DNA of 64,000 nt from JAIBJN01 sp963784175. Its GTDB lineage: Bacteria; Actinomycetota; Thermoleophilia; Gaiellales; Gaiellaceae. The stretch lies in NCBI GenBank assembly GCA_963784175.1, contig CAWAQJ010000024.1:1-64000 (forward strand). The letters run 5' to 3'. The notes under the pieces are model-generated. The model searched no databases, was not told the DNA's origin, and saw nothing but the letters and a program-made list of their open reading frames with translations. A program made the translations under genes and the position numbers. Positions 42,199 to 52,364 of this stretch are shown here, in pieces (position 1 is the stretch's first letter; each line of letters opens with the position of its first letter).

Positions 42199-43443
42199 CT
42201 AGGAGGCCGGGACTTCGGCGCCGAGGCCGGCGGCGGCGCGCAGCGCGTCCGCCTTGTCGGTGCGCTCCCAGGTGAAGTCGTGCTCGGAGCGGCCGAAGTG
42301 CCCGTAGGCGGCCGTCTTGGCGAAGATCGGGCGGCGCAGGTCGAGATCGCGCAGGATCGCGCCGGGACGGAGGTCGAAGTGCTCGCGGACGAGCTCCTCG
42401 ATGCGGGCGAGCGAGAGCTGCTCGGTACCGAAGCAGTCGACCTCGATCGAGACCGGGTGCGCGACGCCGATCGCGTAGGCCACCTGGAGCTCGCAGCGGT
42501 CGGCGAGGCCGGCCGCGACGACGTTCTTGGCCACGTAGCGCGCCGCGTAGGCGGCCGAGCGGTCGACCTTGGTCGGATCCTTGCCGGAGAACGCCCCGCC
42601 CCCGTGGCGGGCGGCGCCGCCGTAGGTGTCGACGATGATCTTCCGCCCGGTCAGGCCGGTGTCCCCCATCGGCCCGCCGACGACGAACTTGCCGGTCGGG
42701 TTGACGAGGACGAAGTCGCGCTCCTCGAAGCGCTTCTCGTCGTAGAGCTCGCGCGGCAGGATCGGATGCAGGACGTGCTCGATCAGGTCGGGCTTGATCA
42801 GCGCCTCCTCGTCGAGCCCGTCCCGGTGCTGCGTCGAGACGAGCACGCGGGCGACCTCGACGGGCGTCTGGCGCCCGTGCTCGTCGACCTCGTAGCGGAT
42901 CGTGACCTGCGACTTCCCGTCGGGGCGCAGGTACGGGAGGATCTGCGCCTTCCGCACCTCCGACAGCCGCTTGGCGATCTTGTGGGCGAGCATGATCGGG
43001 AGGGGCATCAGCTCCTCCGTCTCGGTGCAGGCGTAGCCGAACATCATCCCCTGGTCGCCGGCGCCGACCTGGTCGATCGGATCGTCGTCGCCGTGCTGCC
43101 TCTCGTAGGAGGTGTCCACGCCCTGCGCGATGTCGGGCGACTGCTCGTCGAGCGCCACGATCACGCCGCAGGTGTCTGCGTCGAAGCCGTACTTGGCGCG
43201 GTCGTAGCCGATGTCCCTGATCTTGTCGCGCACGACCCGCGGGATGTCCACGTAGGTCTCCGTGGTGATCTCGCCGGCCACGACGACCAGCCCGGTGGTG
43301 ACGAGCGTCTCGCACGCGACGCGCCCGTTCGGGTCGTCGGTGAGGACCTGGTCGAGGATCGTGTCGGAGACCTGGTCGGCGACCTTGTCGGGATGGCCCT
43401 CGGTGACCGACTCGGACGTGAAGAGGAACTCGCGCGCAGCCAT
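42199..43443 (-). CDS. metK: S-adenosylmethionine synthetase
   Basis: 414 aa. Makes SAM from ATP and methionine. GHPDK (H17, K20), GAGDQGMMFGYA, GGGAFSGKDPTKVDRSAAYAAR are the three signatures. Last gene of the aroF-to-metK run; no SAM riboswitch is visible in the 26 bases upstream. Confidence 0.97.
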   Translation of the reverse strand: MAAREFLFTSESVTEGHPDKVADQVSDTILDQVLTDDPNGRVACETLVTTGLVVVAGEITTETYVDIPRVVRDKIRDIGYDRAKYGFDADTCGVIVALDEQSPDIAQGVDTSYERQHGDDDPIDQVGAGDQGMMFGYACTETEELMPLPIMLAHKIAKRLSEVRKAQILPYLRPDGKSQVTIRYEVDEHGRQTPVEVARVLVSTQHRDGLDEEALIKPDLIEHVLHPILPRELYDEKRFEERDFVLVNPTGKFVVGGPMGDTGLTGRKIIVDTYGGAARHGGGAFSGKDPTKVDRSAAYAARYVAKNVVAAGLADRCELQVAYAIGVAHPVSIEVDCFGTEQLSLARIEELVREHFDLRPGAILRDLDLRRPIFAKTAAYGHFGRSEHDFTWERTDKADALRAAAGLGAEVPAS

Positions 43444-43469
43444 TCGGCCCGAAAGGCTAGCTGGAGCCG

Positions 43470-44989
43470 CTACTCGACGCCCAGGAAGAGCGTGAAGCTG
43501 GCCGTGTCATCGTCCTGGTCGCCGTAGAAGACGAGGCTCTCGAGCGGGTCGAAGTAGGCCTGCGCCTCCGGCTCGATCTCCTCTGCCGCCACGCCCTGGA
43601 AGGCCAGAACGAGCGGGACGATGCTCTCGAGGTTCAGGTACCCGAAGCCCTGCGTCTCGTCGGGTACGCCCGCCTCGTCGAGCGCGTCGTCGAAGGCCTC
43701 GCTGTCGGACAGCCGGTCGCTCTCCTGGCGCAGAGCGACGATGCCCTCCTGCGAGGTCGTGAGGACGAGCAGCCCGTCGAAGGCCGCGTAGTAGAGCGAC
43801 ACGGGCGGATCGAGCGGGAGCTCGCGCGCCTCGACCCCGTCGATCTCGACGGTCGTCGGGTTCCGCAGGCGCGGCTCGAAGCCACCGGCGAACTCGACGA
43901 TCTTGTCGAGCGTGTCGAGGGCCTTCTCCTCGTCCTCGACCTCGGTGACGAGCGTGACCTCGGGGATGGGTGCGCCGGCTCGGAGGTAGAGCGCGCCCTC
44001 GCCCGAGAGCAACGGGAACACGTCCTCCTCGAGCGACACGCCGAGCAGCCCTTCGGCCATGCCGAGCTGTTGCTCGGCGTCCGGATTCGTCTCGGCTGCG
44101 ACGTCGCGGAACCTCGAGAACGCGGTCTCCAGGTCGTTGAAGGAGAGGTAGGCGAGCACGTCGCCTGGGACCTTCTCCGGAAGGTTGGCGTCGTAGGACT
44201 CCGTTGCGAAGGGGTTCTCGCCGGCGAAGACCGCGCGGCCGTCGATGCGGGCCGAGTCGGCCTCGACGTCGAATGTCATGCCGAACGAGGGCAGCTCGCC
44301 GCCCGGGAGGAGCGCGTCGACCGGCGGCGCTGAGGCGGAGTCGGCCTTGTAGGCCTGGGTGAGCTTCTCGCCGTTCACGAAGACGCGGGCGAGCGCGCCG
44401 TCGTCGAGACCGTCCATCGCCTGCTCGAAGTCCTCGGAGCCGTCCAGGCGCGGGCCGTCGAGGCCTGCGCGGAAGCTGTCGAGCAACTCCTGGTTCTCGG
44501 CGACGACCGTCCACCCGTCGACCTCGTCCGTCACGGGCGGCTCGTCGCTCTTCTCCAGTAGTCGCTGGAAGGCGGCATCGTCATCGGGCTGGAGCAAGAG
44601 GACGAATGATTCCGACGTGCCCACGGCGAGCGGGTCCCCGGCGAGCGGGTCCCCGGCCGGTGCGTCGAGGACGACGTAGCGCGACCTCGTCGCCGAGCGC
44701 GGGCTTGACGTCCGTCTCGAAGTCGATGCCCTCCTCGCACGGAGTTGACCTCGTCGGCGAGCGACTGGAGCAGGTTGTCGCCGTCCGGGAACCGCGCGGC
44801 GAACTCCTCCAGCGCGGCCCAGCCGTCGCCGTCGAAGTCGGTGTCGACGGACGCGTAGAGGAAGACGTCCGCGGGCACGACGTCCGCGGCGCCGCCGACG
44901 TCGCTGCCGCTCCCGCAGCCGGCGAGCACCGGCAGGAGCGCGGCCACGAGCAGAACGGGGATGAAGCGCACCGATTTCACTCTACTCAT
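43470..44989 (-). CDS. DUF3352 lipoprotein, two frame breaks (near 44737 and 44679)
   Basis: About 505 aa when repaired. Lipoprotein signal with lipobox LAGC near residue 25 (LPVLAGCGSG), then a DUF3352 body with VPADVFLYASVDTDFDGDGW and many Asp/Glu-rich strands. The first 85 residues, a short middle piece (EEGIDFETDVKPALGDEVA) and the last 385 residues lie in three different frames; each switch needs removal of one base. A 15-base tandem duplication (GGGGACCCGCTCGCC twice) follows the second break. Two breaks could mean a real pseudogene, but the long intact C-terminus argues for assembly errors. Secreted, membrane-anchored, function unknown. Confidence 0.75.
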
Positions 44990-45947
44990 CTGTCGGCGTC
45001 CGGCTCATCAATCCTGAGACCAGGTCGAGGGCACTCGTTCCGCCGAGCACCTCGCAGATCGCGTCGGTGATGGGCAGCTCGACACCCAACCGGTGTGAAA
45101 GCTCCCGCAGGACCGGCGCCGTCGTGAGCCCCTCGACGACCATTCCGATCTCAGCCTGGGCCTCCTCGGGCGTCCTTCCCTGGGCGATCAGCTCGCCTGC
45201 TCGGCGGTTGCGGCTGTAGCGGCTGAAGCACGTGACGATGAGGTCGCCCATCCCGGCAAGGCCCGAGAACGTCTCCCCACGCGCGCCGCTCGCGACCCCG
45301 AGCCTCGCCATCTCCGAGAGGCCGCGCGTGATCAGCGCCGACTTCGCGTTGTCGCCGAACCCGAAGCCGTCCACGCCCCCGGCCGCAAGCGCCATGACGT
45401 TCTTGGCCGCCGCGGCCAGCTCGATCCCGATGAGGTCGCTGTTCACGTAGACGCGGAAGCGGGGCGAGATGATCGCGTGCTGGAGGCGGACGGCGAGCTC
45501 CTGGTCGGCGCTGGAGATGACGGCGGCAGCCGGCAGGCCCTGGGCGATCTCCTCGGCGTGATTCGGGCCCGAGAGCACGGCCACGGGGCGGCCCTTCACG
45601 ACCTCGGAGAGCCTGCAACCGGTCTCCGGGTCGAGGCCCTTCGTGAGGCTGAGGACCGGCGCGTCGCCCGCGAGCGAGTCCGCGATCCCCCGGAACGAGC
45701 GGCTCGGGACGGCGAGGACGACGAGCTCGGCCTCGGCGATCGGCGCCTCCCCCAGAGCGGTCGCCGCGACGGCGGACAGGTCGGCGTCCGGGATGTAGCG
45801 CGGGTTGCGCCCCGTCTCTGCGATCGCGCGCGCCTGCTCGGCGTCGCGGCAGGCGAGCGTGACGTCGTGGCCGCGCTCGGCGAGGAGCGCCGCGAAGACG
45901 GAGCCCCACGAGCCGCCACCGACGACGACGACCCGCAGGGGCGTCAC
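44982..45947 (-). CDS. gpsA: NAD(P)-dependent glycerol-3-phosphate dehydrogenase
   Basis: 321 aa, GTG overlapping the der stop (GTGA). Reduces DHAP to glycerol-3-phosphate for phospholipids. GGGSWGSVFA near the N-terminus, LSGPNHAEEIA, KNVMALAAG (catalytic Lys) and GLAGMGDLIVTCFS. Confidence 0.95.
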   Translation of the reverse strand: MTPLRVVVVGGGSWGSVFAALLAERGHDVTLACRDAEQARAIAETGRNPRYIPDADLSAVAATALGEAPIAEAELVVLAVPSRSFRGIADSLAGDAPVLSLTKGLDPETGCRLSEVVKGRPVAVLSGPNHAEEIAQGLPAAAVISSADQELAVRLQHAIISPRFRVYVNSDLIGIELAAAAKNVMALAAGGVDGFGFGDNAKSALITRGLSEMARLGVASGARGETFSGLAGMGDLIVTCFSRYSRNRRAGELIAQGRTPEEAQAEIGMVVEGLTTAPVLRELSHRLGVELPITDAICEVLGGTSALDLVSGLMSRTPTDE

Positions 45948-47254
45948 GACCGGCGCACGAAGTCGATGATGACCGGCACGCCCTGAAGCGCGAGGCGGTC
46001 ACGCAGCTGGTTCTCGACCCAGTAGCCGTAGTCGCGGGTCATGAGCCCGGGGTCGTTCACGAAGATCCGGAAGCGCGGGGGCCGCGTCGAGACCTGCGTG
46101 CCGTAGAGGATGTTCAGCCGCCGGCCGTTCTTGTTGGGCCCGGGACGGGTCTCACGCAACTCCTGGATGATCCGGTTCAGCCCAGCGGTCGAGACGCGCG
46201 CCGTGTGCTTGGCGAAGAGCTCCTCGATGCGGTCGAGGACCTTGCCGACGCCGCGGCCCGTGGTTGCGGAGACCGCCGCCACCGGCGGGCGCTGGCGCAG
46301 GCGCGTCTCGATTCGTGGGCGGACGTCCTCGATCCCCACCGACGCAACATCCCACTTCGAGAGGACGACGAGCGTCGCATTCCCGGCGGTGCGCGCCACG
46401 TCGGCCACGGCGAGATCCTGGTCGACGAGCCCTTCGCTCGCATCCACGAGCACGAGCGCCACGTCGGCGCGCTCGGCCGCCTTGATCGTACGCAGCTCGG
46501 AGAAGTACTCGATCCCCTGCCGGTGGCGGCGCCTGCGGCGCATGCCGGCCGTGTCCACGAGGACGAAAGTCGTGTCGCCTCGGCGAAGAACGGTGTCGAT
46601 CGCGTCGCGCGTCGTTCCCGGCTGGTCGGAGACGATCACGCGGTCCTCTCCGAGGATCGCATTCACGAGGCTCGACTTGCCGACGTTCGGGCGCCCGAGC
46701 ACCGCCACGCGGATCGCGTCCCCGTCGACCTCCGGCGGCCCCTCGCCGGGCAGGCCCTCGACGACGAGGTCCAGGAGGTCGCCCGTCCCGTACCCGTGCA
46801 GGGCCGAGATCGGGAGCGGATCGCCGAGACCCAGACGGTGGAACTCGACCGCCTCGTCGTCGCGGCTCGGGTCGTCGATCTTGTTGGCCACGACGAGCAC
46901 CGGCTTGCCCGACCGTCGGAGGATGTCGGCCACCTCCTCGTCGCCGGGCGTGACTCCCGCCTTCGCGTCGACGACGAAGACGACGAGATCGGCCTCCTCC
47001 ACCGCGCGACGCGCCTGCTCCGCGACCTGCTTGGTCAACGGCGAGTCGTCAGCGATGTCGACCCCGCCCGTGTCCACGAGGACGAAGCGCTTGCCCGCCC
47101 ACTCGCAGACGACGTCCTTGCGATCGCGCGTCACGCCGGGCGTCTCGAAGACCACCGCCTCCCGCGTCGCGGTCAGGCGGTTGACGAGGGTCGACTTGCC
47201 GACGTTGGGAAAGCCGACGACGGCGACGGCCCCCAGGAGCGGCGCGTCGGTCAC
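45944..47254 (-). CDS. der: ribosome-assembly GTPase Der (EngA)
   Basis: 436 aa from GTG 47254, overlapping the plsC stop. Two consecutive GTPase domains, G1 motifs GFPNVGKS (14-21) and GRPNVGKSS, each with DTAG/DTGG and NKID/SKWD boxes, then the C-terminal KH-like domain. Needed for 50S maturation. Confidence 0.96.
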   Translation of the reverse strand: MTDAPLLGAVAVVGFPNVGKSTLVNRLTATREAVVFETPGVTRDRKDVVCEWAGKRFVLVDTGGVDIADDSPLTKQVAEQARRAVEEADLVVFVVDAKAGVTPGDEEVADILRRSGKPVLVVANKIDDPSRDDEAVEFHRLGLGDPLPISALHGYGTGDLLDLVVEGLPGEGPPEVDGDAIRVAVLGRPNVGKSSLVNAILGEDRVIVSDQPGTTRDAIDTVLRRGDTTFVLVDTAGMRRRRRHRQGIEYFSELRTIKAAERADVALVLVDASEGLVDQDLAVADVARTAGNATLVVLSKWDVASVGIEDVRPRIETRLRQRPPVAAVSATTGRGVGKVLDRIEELFAKHTARVSTAGLNRIIQELRETRPGPNKNGRRLNILYGTQVSTRPPRFRIFVNDPGLMTRDYGYWVENQLRDRLALQGVPVIIDFVRRS

Positions 47255-47928
47255 GCCCGCGAGGGGAGCTTCTCGCGCCGGGGGGGCGTTGCGTCGCGGG
47301 GCAGACCGAGCTCCTCCATCCGCCCGAGCCACTCCCACAGCCGGCGGATCTCCGCCTCGATCTCGCGCGTCGCCGCCTGATAGCCCTTCGAGCCGCGAGG
47401 GAGGTCGGCGAAGCGCATCGGCTCACCCCAGGCGAGAGACACCGGGCTGCGGCGGCTGGCCTTCCAGTCGGCGGAGCTGTGGATGGCGACCGGCACGACC
47501 GGGACTCCCTCCTGGATCGCGACCATGGCCGCGCCGGGCTTCGCCTCGCCGGGCTCGCCGGAATGCTGGCGCGTCCCCTCGACGAACAGCCCGAGAACGC
47601 CGCCGTCGCGCACGGTCTCACGCATCCGCCGGAGCGCGTCGCGATCGGACTCTCCGCGGCGGACGGCGATCGTGCCGTGCGCGCGGATCAGCTGCGAGAG
47701 GCCCGGGTAGTCGAAGAGCTCGGTCTTGGCGACGTACGCGATCCGACGGGGACAGACGGCTCCGAGAATAGGGACGTCGATGAACGCGGCGTGGTTGACC
47801 GCCACGACGCAGCCTCCTTCGCGCGGAAGCCGCTCGGTGCCGTACGAGCGGATGCGGACGACCGCGCGCGTGGCCGTGGCGAGGATGCCCTTGCCGACCG
47901 TCCAGTAGACGAGGTCGACGCCGTTCAC
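47251..47928 (-). CDS. plsC: 1-acyl-glycerol-3-phosphate acyltransferase (PlsC family)
   Basis: 225 aa from GTG 47928, overlapping the cmk TGA. NH-x4-D motif N45-H46...D51 and EGTR substrate motif. Adds the second acyl chain to make phosphatidic acid. Coupled between cmk and der, near gpsA, which makes the glycerol backbone. Confidence 0.92.
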   Translation of the reverse strand: MNGVDLVYWTVGKGILATATRAVVRIRSYGTERLPREGGCVVAVNHAAFIDVPILGAVCPRRIAYVAKTELFDYPGLSQLIRAHGTIAVRRGESDRDALRRMRETVRDGGVLGLFVEGTRQHSGEPGEAKPGAAMVAIQEGVPVVPVAIHSSADWKASRRSPVSLAWGEPMRFADLPRGSKGYQAATREIEAEIRRLWEWLGRMEELGLPRDATPPRREKLPSRA

Positions 47929-48554
47929 GCGCCCGCCCTCGCCTGCACCAGCTGCTCGATGCGGTCGAGGACGCCCTCGACCGTGAGATCGGTCGTGTCG
48001 ATCGTCTGGGCGTCGGCTGCCGGCTGCATCTGCGCGGCGTCGCGCTCGTCGCGGAGCCGCAGGTCGGTGGCGAGCGCCTCCGCGCCGATCTCGGGCCGGT
48101 CGGACAGCCGCCGGCGCGCGCGCTCGGTCGGGTCGGCGACGAGGTAGACCTTCACCTCGGCATCGGGGCACACGACGGTTCCGATGTCGCGCCCTTCGAC
48201 CACGGCGTCCCCCGATTCGGCGAGCTCACGCTGGCGCTCGCGCATGATCGCGCGCACCTCCGGGTGGCGGGCCACCGCCGACACGACCCGGTCGACGGCC
48301 GGCGAGCGGATCGCCTCCGTCACGTCCTGCTGCCGCACCCAGACGCGGTCGCCCTCGAAGCGCACCGGGTTCTCGCGCGCGAGCGTCGCCAGCGACGCCT
48401 CGTCGTCGAGCTCGGTGCCGCTCTCGAGCGCCAGCAGGGTCAGGGCCCGGTACATCGCGCCGGTGTCCAGGTAGCGGAAGCCGAGCCGCTCCGCGAGTCC
48501 GCGCGCGACCGTGCTCTTCCCGGAGCCGGCAGGGCCGTCGATGGCGACGATCAC
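47925..48554 (-). CDS. cmk: cytidylate kinase
   Basis: 209 aa, GTG start. P-loop GPAGSGKS at 7-14, LDTGAMYR, EGRDIGTVVCPDA. Phosphorylates CMP/dCMP. aroA-cmk-plsC-der order is widely conserved. Confidence 0.96.
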   Translation of the reverse strand: MIVAIDGPAGSGKSTVARGLAERLGFRYLDTGAMYRALTLLALESGTELDDEASLATLARENPVRFEGDRVWVRQQDVTEAIRSPAVDRVVSAVARHPEVRAIMRERQRELAESGDAVVEGRDIGTVVCPDAEVKVYLVADPTERARRRLSDRPEIGAEALATDLRLRDERDAAQMQPAADAQTIDTTDLTVEGVLDRIEQLVQARAGA

Positions 48555-48570
48555 AGGCGCTCCAGGTCGG

Positions 48571-49854
48571 TTATCGGAGGGCGAGGGAGTCGAGCATGGC
48601 GAAGAAGTCGGGGAAGCTTACAGCGACGGTTTCCGCGCCCCGAAGCTCGACGCCCTCCCGCGAGACGAGCCCGGCCACCGCCCCCAGCATCGCGATCCGG
48701 TGGTCTCCGGCGGCCTCGACCACGCCCCCACCCTTAGGGCGGGTGGGGACCCCACGAACCCGGAAGCCATCGTGACGCGATTCGATGTGCACGCCTAGTG
48801 GCCGCAGCGCATCTTTCACGCTCTCGACACGGTCCGACTCCTTCACGCGCAACTCCTCGGCGCCGGTGACGACGCTCACGCCGCGCGCCATCCCGGCGGC
48901 GAGCGCGAAGAGCGGCAGCTCGTCGACCAGCGACGGCACCTCCTCCGGGCGCACCTCCGTCGCCGTGAGCTCGGCGGGCTCCACCTGGAGGTCCGCAATC
49001 GGCTCCCCGCCGAGCACCCGGCGGTTGAAGACCGCGATCCGCGCACCCATGCGCTCGAGCACGGCCAGGAACCCCGTGCGCGTCGGGTTGATGCCGACGC
49101 CGTGGAGCCGCAGCTCCGACTCCGCAAGGAGCGTCGCCGCGACGAGGAACGGGGCCGCCGAGGAGAAGTCCCCGGGCACCGACGTGTGGAGCGGCCTCAG
49201 GCCGTCCACGGGCGACACGCCCGGCGCTCCTGCCTTCCGCTGCACGCGGGCGCCCATCGCCTCGAGCATCCGCTCCGTGTGATCTCTCGTCGGGGACGGC
49301 TCGACGACGACCGTCGGCCCGCCCGCCGCGTAGAGACCGGCGAGCAAGATCGCCGACTTCACCTGGGCGCTCGCCACCGGGAGCTCCCAGCGAACCGGCT
49401 CGAGCGCTCCGCCCTCGATCACGACCGGCGCGTGCCCGTCCTCGGTCTCCACGCGCGCGCCCATGGCGCGCAAGGGCTCCGCGATCCGCTCCATCGGCCT
49501 GGACGAGAGCGACTCGTCGCCGACCAGCTCGAAGCGACCCTCGTGTCCCGCGAGGATGCCCGGGAGGAGCCGCATCAGCGTCCCGGCGTTCCCGCAGTCG
49601 AGCGGCCCGCCGGGCTCCTTCAGCCCACGCAGGCCGACGCCCTCCACCCGCACGCGGTCGCCGTCCATCTCCACCCCGGCCCCGAGCGCCCGCACGGCCG
49701 CCGCGGTCGAGAGCGTGTCCTTGGAGGCGCCGAAGCCCTCGATCTCGCTCTCGCCGTCGGCGATCGCGCCGAGCAGGAGCGCGCGGTGGGAGACGGACTT
49801 GTCGCCCGGGACGGCGAGGTCGCCCCGAATCGCCGCCGCGGGGTCGATCCGCAC
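48571..49854 (-). CDS. aroA: 3-phosphoshikimate 1-carboxyvinyltransferase (EPSP synthase)
   Basis: 427 aa from GTG 49854, five bases after the tyrA stop. VPGDKSVSHRALLLGA (GDKSVSHR at 17-24), LDCGNAGTLMRLL, SSAAPFLVAA and KESDR. The active-site GNAGT keeps the ordinary Gly, so a glyphosate-sensitive class I type is likely. Confidence 0.95.
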   Translation of the reverse strand: MRIDPAAAIRGDLAVPGDKSVSHRALLLGAIADGESEIEGFGASKDTLSTAAAVRALGAGVEMDGDRVRVEGVGLRGLKEPGGPLDCGNAGTLMRLLPGILAGHEGRFELVGDESLSSRPMERIAEPLRAMGARVETEDGHAPVVIEGGALEPVRWELPVASAQVKSAILLAGLYAAGGPTVVVEPSPTRDHTERMLEAMGARVQRKAGAPGVSPVDGLRPLHTSVPGDFSSAAPFLVAATLLAESELRLHGVGINPTRTGFLAVLERMGARIAVFNRRVLGGEPIADLQVEPAELTATEVRPEEVPSLVDELPLFALAAGMARGVSVVTGAEELRVKESDRVESVKDALRPLGVHIESRHDGFRVRGVPTRPKGGGVVEAAGDHRIAMLGAVAGLVSREGVELRGAETVAVSFPDFFAMLDSLALR

Positions 49855-49859
49855 CAGAC

Positions 49860-50958
49860 CTAGTCCTCGAAGGCGGGCGAGACGATGACCGAGTAGCCCT
49901 GCGCCTCGAGCAGGTCGGCCGCCTTGCGCGCGGAGTCCTCGCCGGCGACGAGCACGTCGAGCGTGCCGCCGCGGTCGGGCGAGAGGTGGTCGAGCTCGAA
50001 GTCCTCGATGTTGATCTTCTCGGCGCCGAGCGCCTGCGTGATCCCGGAGAGGACGCCGGGCCGGTCGGGGACGTGCACGCGCACCCGCTGCATCGCGCCC
50101 GGATCCTCGTAGGCCTCCGCCAGGAGGCGGCGCCGGTTGCCGCCGGCCTCGCCGATCCACCGGGCGACCCAGCCCGCGTCGCGCGCCTCGAGCGCGCGCT
50201 CGAGCTCCTCGACCCGGCGGCGGTGCTCGACGAGCGAGGCCCGGAGCTCCTCGGCGTTGTCGAGGAAGATGTCGATCCAGATGCGCGGGTTCGCCCCGGC
50301 CACCCGGGTCATGTCGCGCATGGAGCCGCCCGCGGAGCCGAGCGGCTCGTGACCGTCCACCCGCACCGAGCCCGCATGGTTGAGGACGACGTTCGCGAGC
50401 GCGTGCGGCAGGTGGCTCGTGATCGCCATCAGGCGGTCGTGGGCGCTCGGGTCGATGGCCACGGGGACGGCGCCCAGCGAGGAGACGAACCCGTGCAGGA
50501 GGCGGTAGCGCTCCGGCTCGGTCTCGGCGACGGGGGTCAGGAACCACGTCGCGCCGACGAAGAGCTGCTCGCTCCCGCTCGCGGGGCCGCGCGCCTCGGA
50601 GCCGCACACCGGGTGGCCGCCGATGAAGCGCACGCGGTCCCCCACCGTCGCGCAGAGCGCGGACTTCGTCGAGCCGACGTCGGTCACGGTGGAGCCGTTG
50701 GAGGCGGCGGCGAGCGCTTCGCCGATGCGCTCACCCAAGCGTCGCCACGGGCGTCGCGACGACCACGAGATCCGCGTCCTCGACCGCGGCGACGAGGCTG
50801 TCGGCAGGCTCGTCCAGCGCGCCGCGCTCGGCGGCGACGGCGAGGAACTCGGGATCCGCGTCGTAGCCGACCACGTGCGCCACGCCGGCGCGCTTCGCGG
50901 CCAGGCCCACCGAGGCGCCGATCAGCCCGGTGCCGACGATCCCGAGTCGCTCGACCAT
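49860..50958 (-). CDS. tyrA: prephenate dehydrogenase with ACT domain, frameshifted near 50735
   Basis: About 365 aa once repaired. N-terminal NAD domain GTGLIG at 9-14, GGHPVCGSEARGP, helical dimerisation domain, and C-terminal ACT domain (VHVPDRPGVLSGITQALG). ATG 50958 shares one base with the aroF TAA. The frame ends at TGA after VATPVATLG; removing one G from GGG near 50735 continues with GERIGEALAAASNGSTVTDVGSTK. Both fragments are otherwise perfect, so an assembly insertion is likely. Tyrosine pathway, feedback by the ACT domain expected. Confidence 0.9.
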
Positions 50959-52328
50959 TACTGCGGTCGAGAGTCGCGACGGCGCATGAGCTCGGCGAGC
51001 GTGAAGGCGAGGTCGAGCGACTGCCGCGCGTTCAGCCGCGGGTCGCAAAGCGTCATGTAGCGCACGTTGAGCTGCTCCTCGAGGACGGCCTCCGAGCCGC
51101 CGAGGCACTCCGTTACGTCCTCGCCCGTGAACTCGAGATGGATGCCGCCGGGCCAGACGCGCTCCTTGCGGCAGGCGGCGAAGAAGCCCTCGATCTCGGC
51201 CATGATCGCGTCGAGGCGGCGCGTCTTGAAGCCGGACTCGGTCTTGAAAACGTTGGCGTGCATCGGGTCGGACGCCCAGACCACCGGATGCTCAGCCTCC
51301 CTAACAGCGCGCAGGATCGGCGGCAGGAGCTCGTAGACGTGCTCGGCGCCCATGCGCGCGACGAGCGTGAGGCGGCCCGGGATGCGCGCAGGGTTGAGCC
51401 GCTCGCAGAGCTCGAGCACCTCGTCGGGCGTCGCGGTCGGGCCGATCTTGAGGCCGAGCGGGTTGTGCACGCCCGAGAAGAACTCCACGTGAGCGCCGTC
51501 CGGCTGGCGCGTGCGCTCCCCGATCCAGAGCATGTGGGCGGAGCAGTCGTACCAGTCGCCGGTCGTGGAATCCCGGCGCGTGAGCGCCTCCTCGTAGTCG
51601 AGCACGAGGCCCTCGTGGCTCGTCCAGACGTCCACCTGGTGGAGCTGGGACTCGGCCGAGAGGTCGATCCCGCAGGCTGCCATGAAGCGCAGCGCGCGCT
51701 CGATCTCGGAGGCGAACTGCTCGTAGCGGCGGCCCTCCGGCGACGATGCGACGAACTCCTGGTTCCACTCGTGCACGCGCATGAGGTCGGCGAAGCCGCC
51801 CTTGGTGAACGCGCGCAGCAGGTTGAGCGTCGCGGTGGCGTGGTTGTACGCCTGCACCATGCGATCCGGGTCGGGGATCCGCGCCTCGGCGTTCGGGGCG
51901 TCGTCGTTGATCATGTGCCCGCGGAAGGACGGGATCTCCTCCCCGCCGACCTCCTCGGTCGGCGACGAGCGTGCCTTCGCCAGCTGCCCGGCGATCCGCC
52001 CGACCTTCACGACCGGGAGCGTGGCGCCGTACGTGAGCACGGCCGCCATCTGGAGCATGATCTTGAGCTTCTCGCGGATGTGCACGGCCGAGAGGTCGTG
52101 GAACGACTCGGCGCATTCGCCCGCCTGGAGCAGGAACGCGCGGCCCTCGGCCGCCTCGGCGAGCATGGAGCGCAGCTGGCGCGCCTCGCCGGCGAAAACG
52201 AGCGGCGGCACGACCGCAAGCCGGGCCCGCGCGGCTTCGGCCCGCTCCTCGCTCGGCCAGTCCGGCTGGTGGAGCGCCTGATGCGACCGCCACGAGGAGG
52301 GCGTCCAGGAAGGCTTGGTCACTGCCAT
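50958..52328 (-). CDS. aroF: class II 3-deoxy-7-phosphoheptulonate synthase
   Basis: 456 aa, plant/actinobacterial class II DAHP synthase. First step of the shikimate pathway. LLQAGECAESF, KVGRIAGQLAKARS, NLLRAFTKGGFADL, VWASDPMHAN, GGIHLEFTGEDVTECLGG. Directly upstream of and coupled to tyrA. Divergent from trpS with only 36 bases between. Confidence 0.95.
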   Translation of the reverse strand: MAVTKPSWTPSSWRSHQALHQPDWPSEERAEAARARLAVVPPLVFAGEARQLRSMLAEAAEGRAFLLQAGECAESFHDLSAVHIREKLKIMLQMAAVLTYGATLPVVKVGRIAGQLAKARSSPTEEVGGEEIPSFRGHMINDDAPNAEARIPDPDRMVQAYNHATATLNLLRAFTKGGFADLMRVHEWNQEFVASSPEGRRYEQFASEIERALRFMAACGIDLSAESQLHQVDVWTSHEGLVLDYEEALTRRDSTTGDWYDCSAHMLWIGERTRQPDGAHVEFFSGVHNPLGLKIGPTATPDEVLELCERLNPARIPGRLTLVARMGAEHVYELLPPILRAVREAEHPVVWASDPMHANVFKTESGFKTRRLDAIMAEIEGFFAACRKERVWPGGIHLEFTGEDVTECLGGSEAVLEEQLNVRYMTLCDPRLNARQSLDLAFTLAELMRRRDSRPQ

Positions 52329-52348
52329 CGGCGTTCAGTGTAGTGAGC

Positions 52349-52354
52349 CATAAT
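52349..52354 (+). promoter_or_regulatory. -10 element CATAAT for trpS
   Basis: CATAAT ends ten bases before the GTG start of trpS; no T-box, attenuator or ribosome site fits between. Near-leaderless initiation is expected. Confidence 0.45.
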
Positions 52355-52364
52355 CGTCGAGACC

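Noticed and set aside
43444..43469. Possible SAM riboswitch before metK
   Set aside because: Only 26 bases separate metK from the preceding gene; no room for an aptamer.
43470..44989. DUF3352 gene as a decayed pseudogene
   Set aside because: Two one-base breaks only, close together, with the other 470 codons intact; given ten similar breaks in essential and conserved genes, assembly error is the simpler reading.
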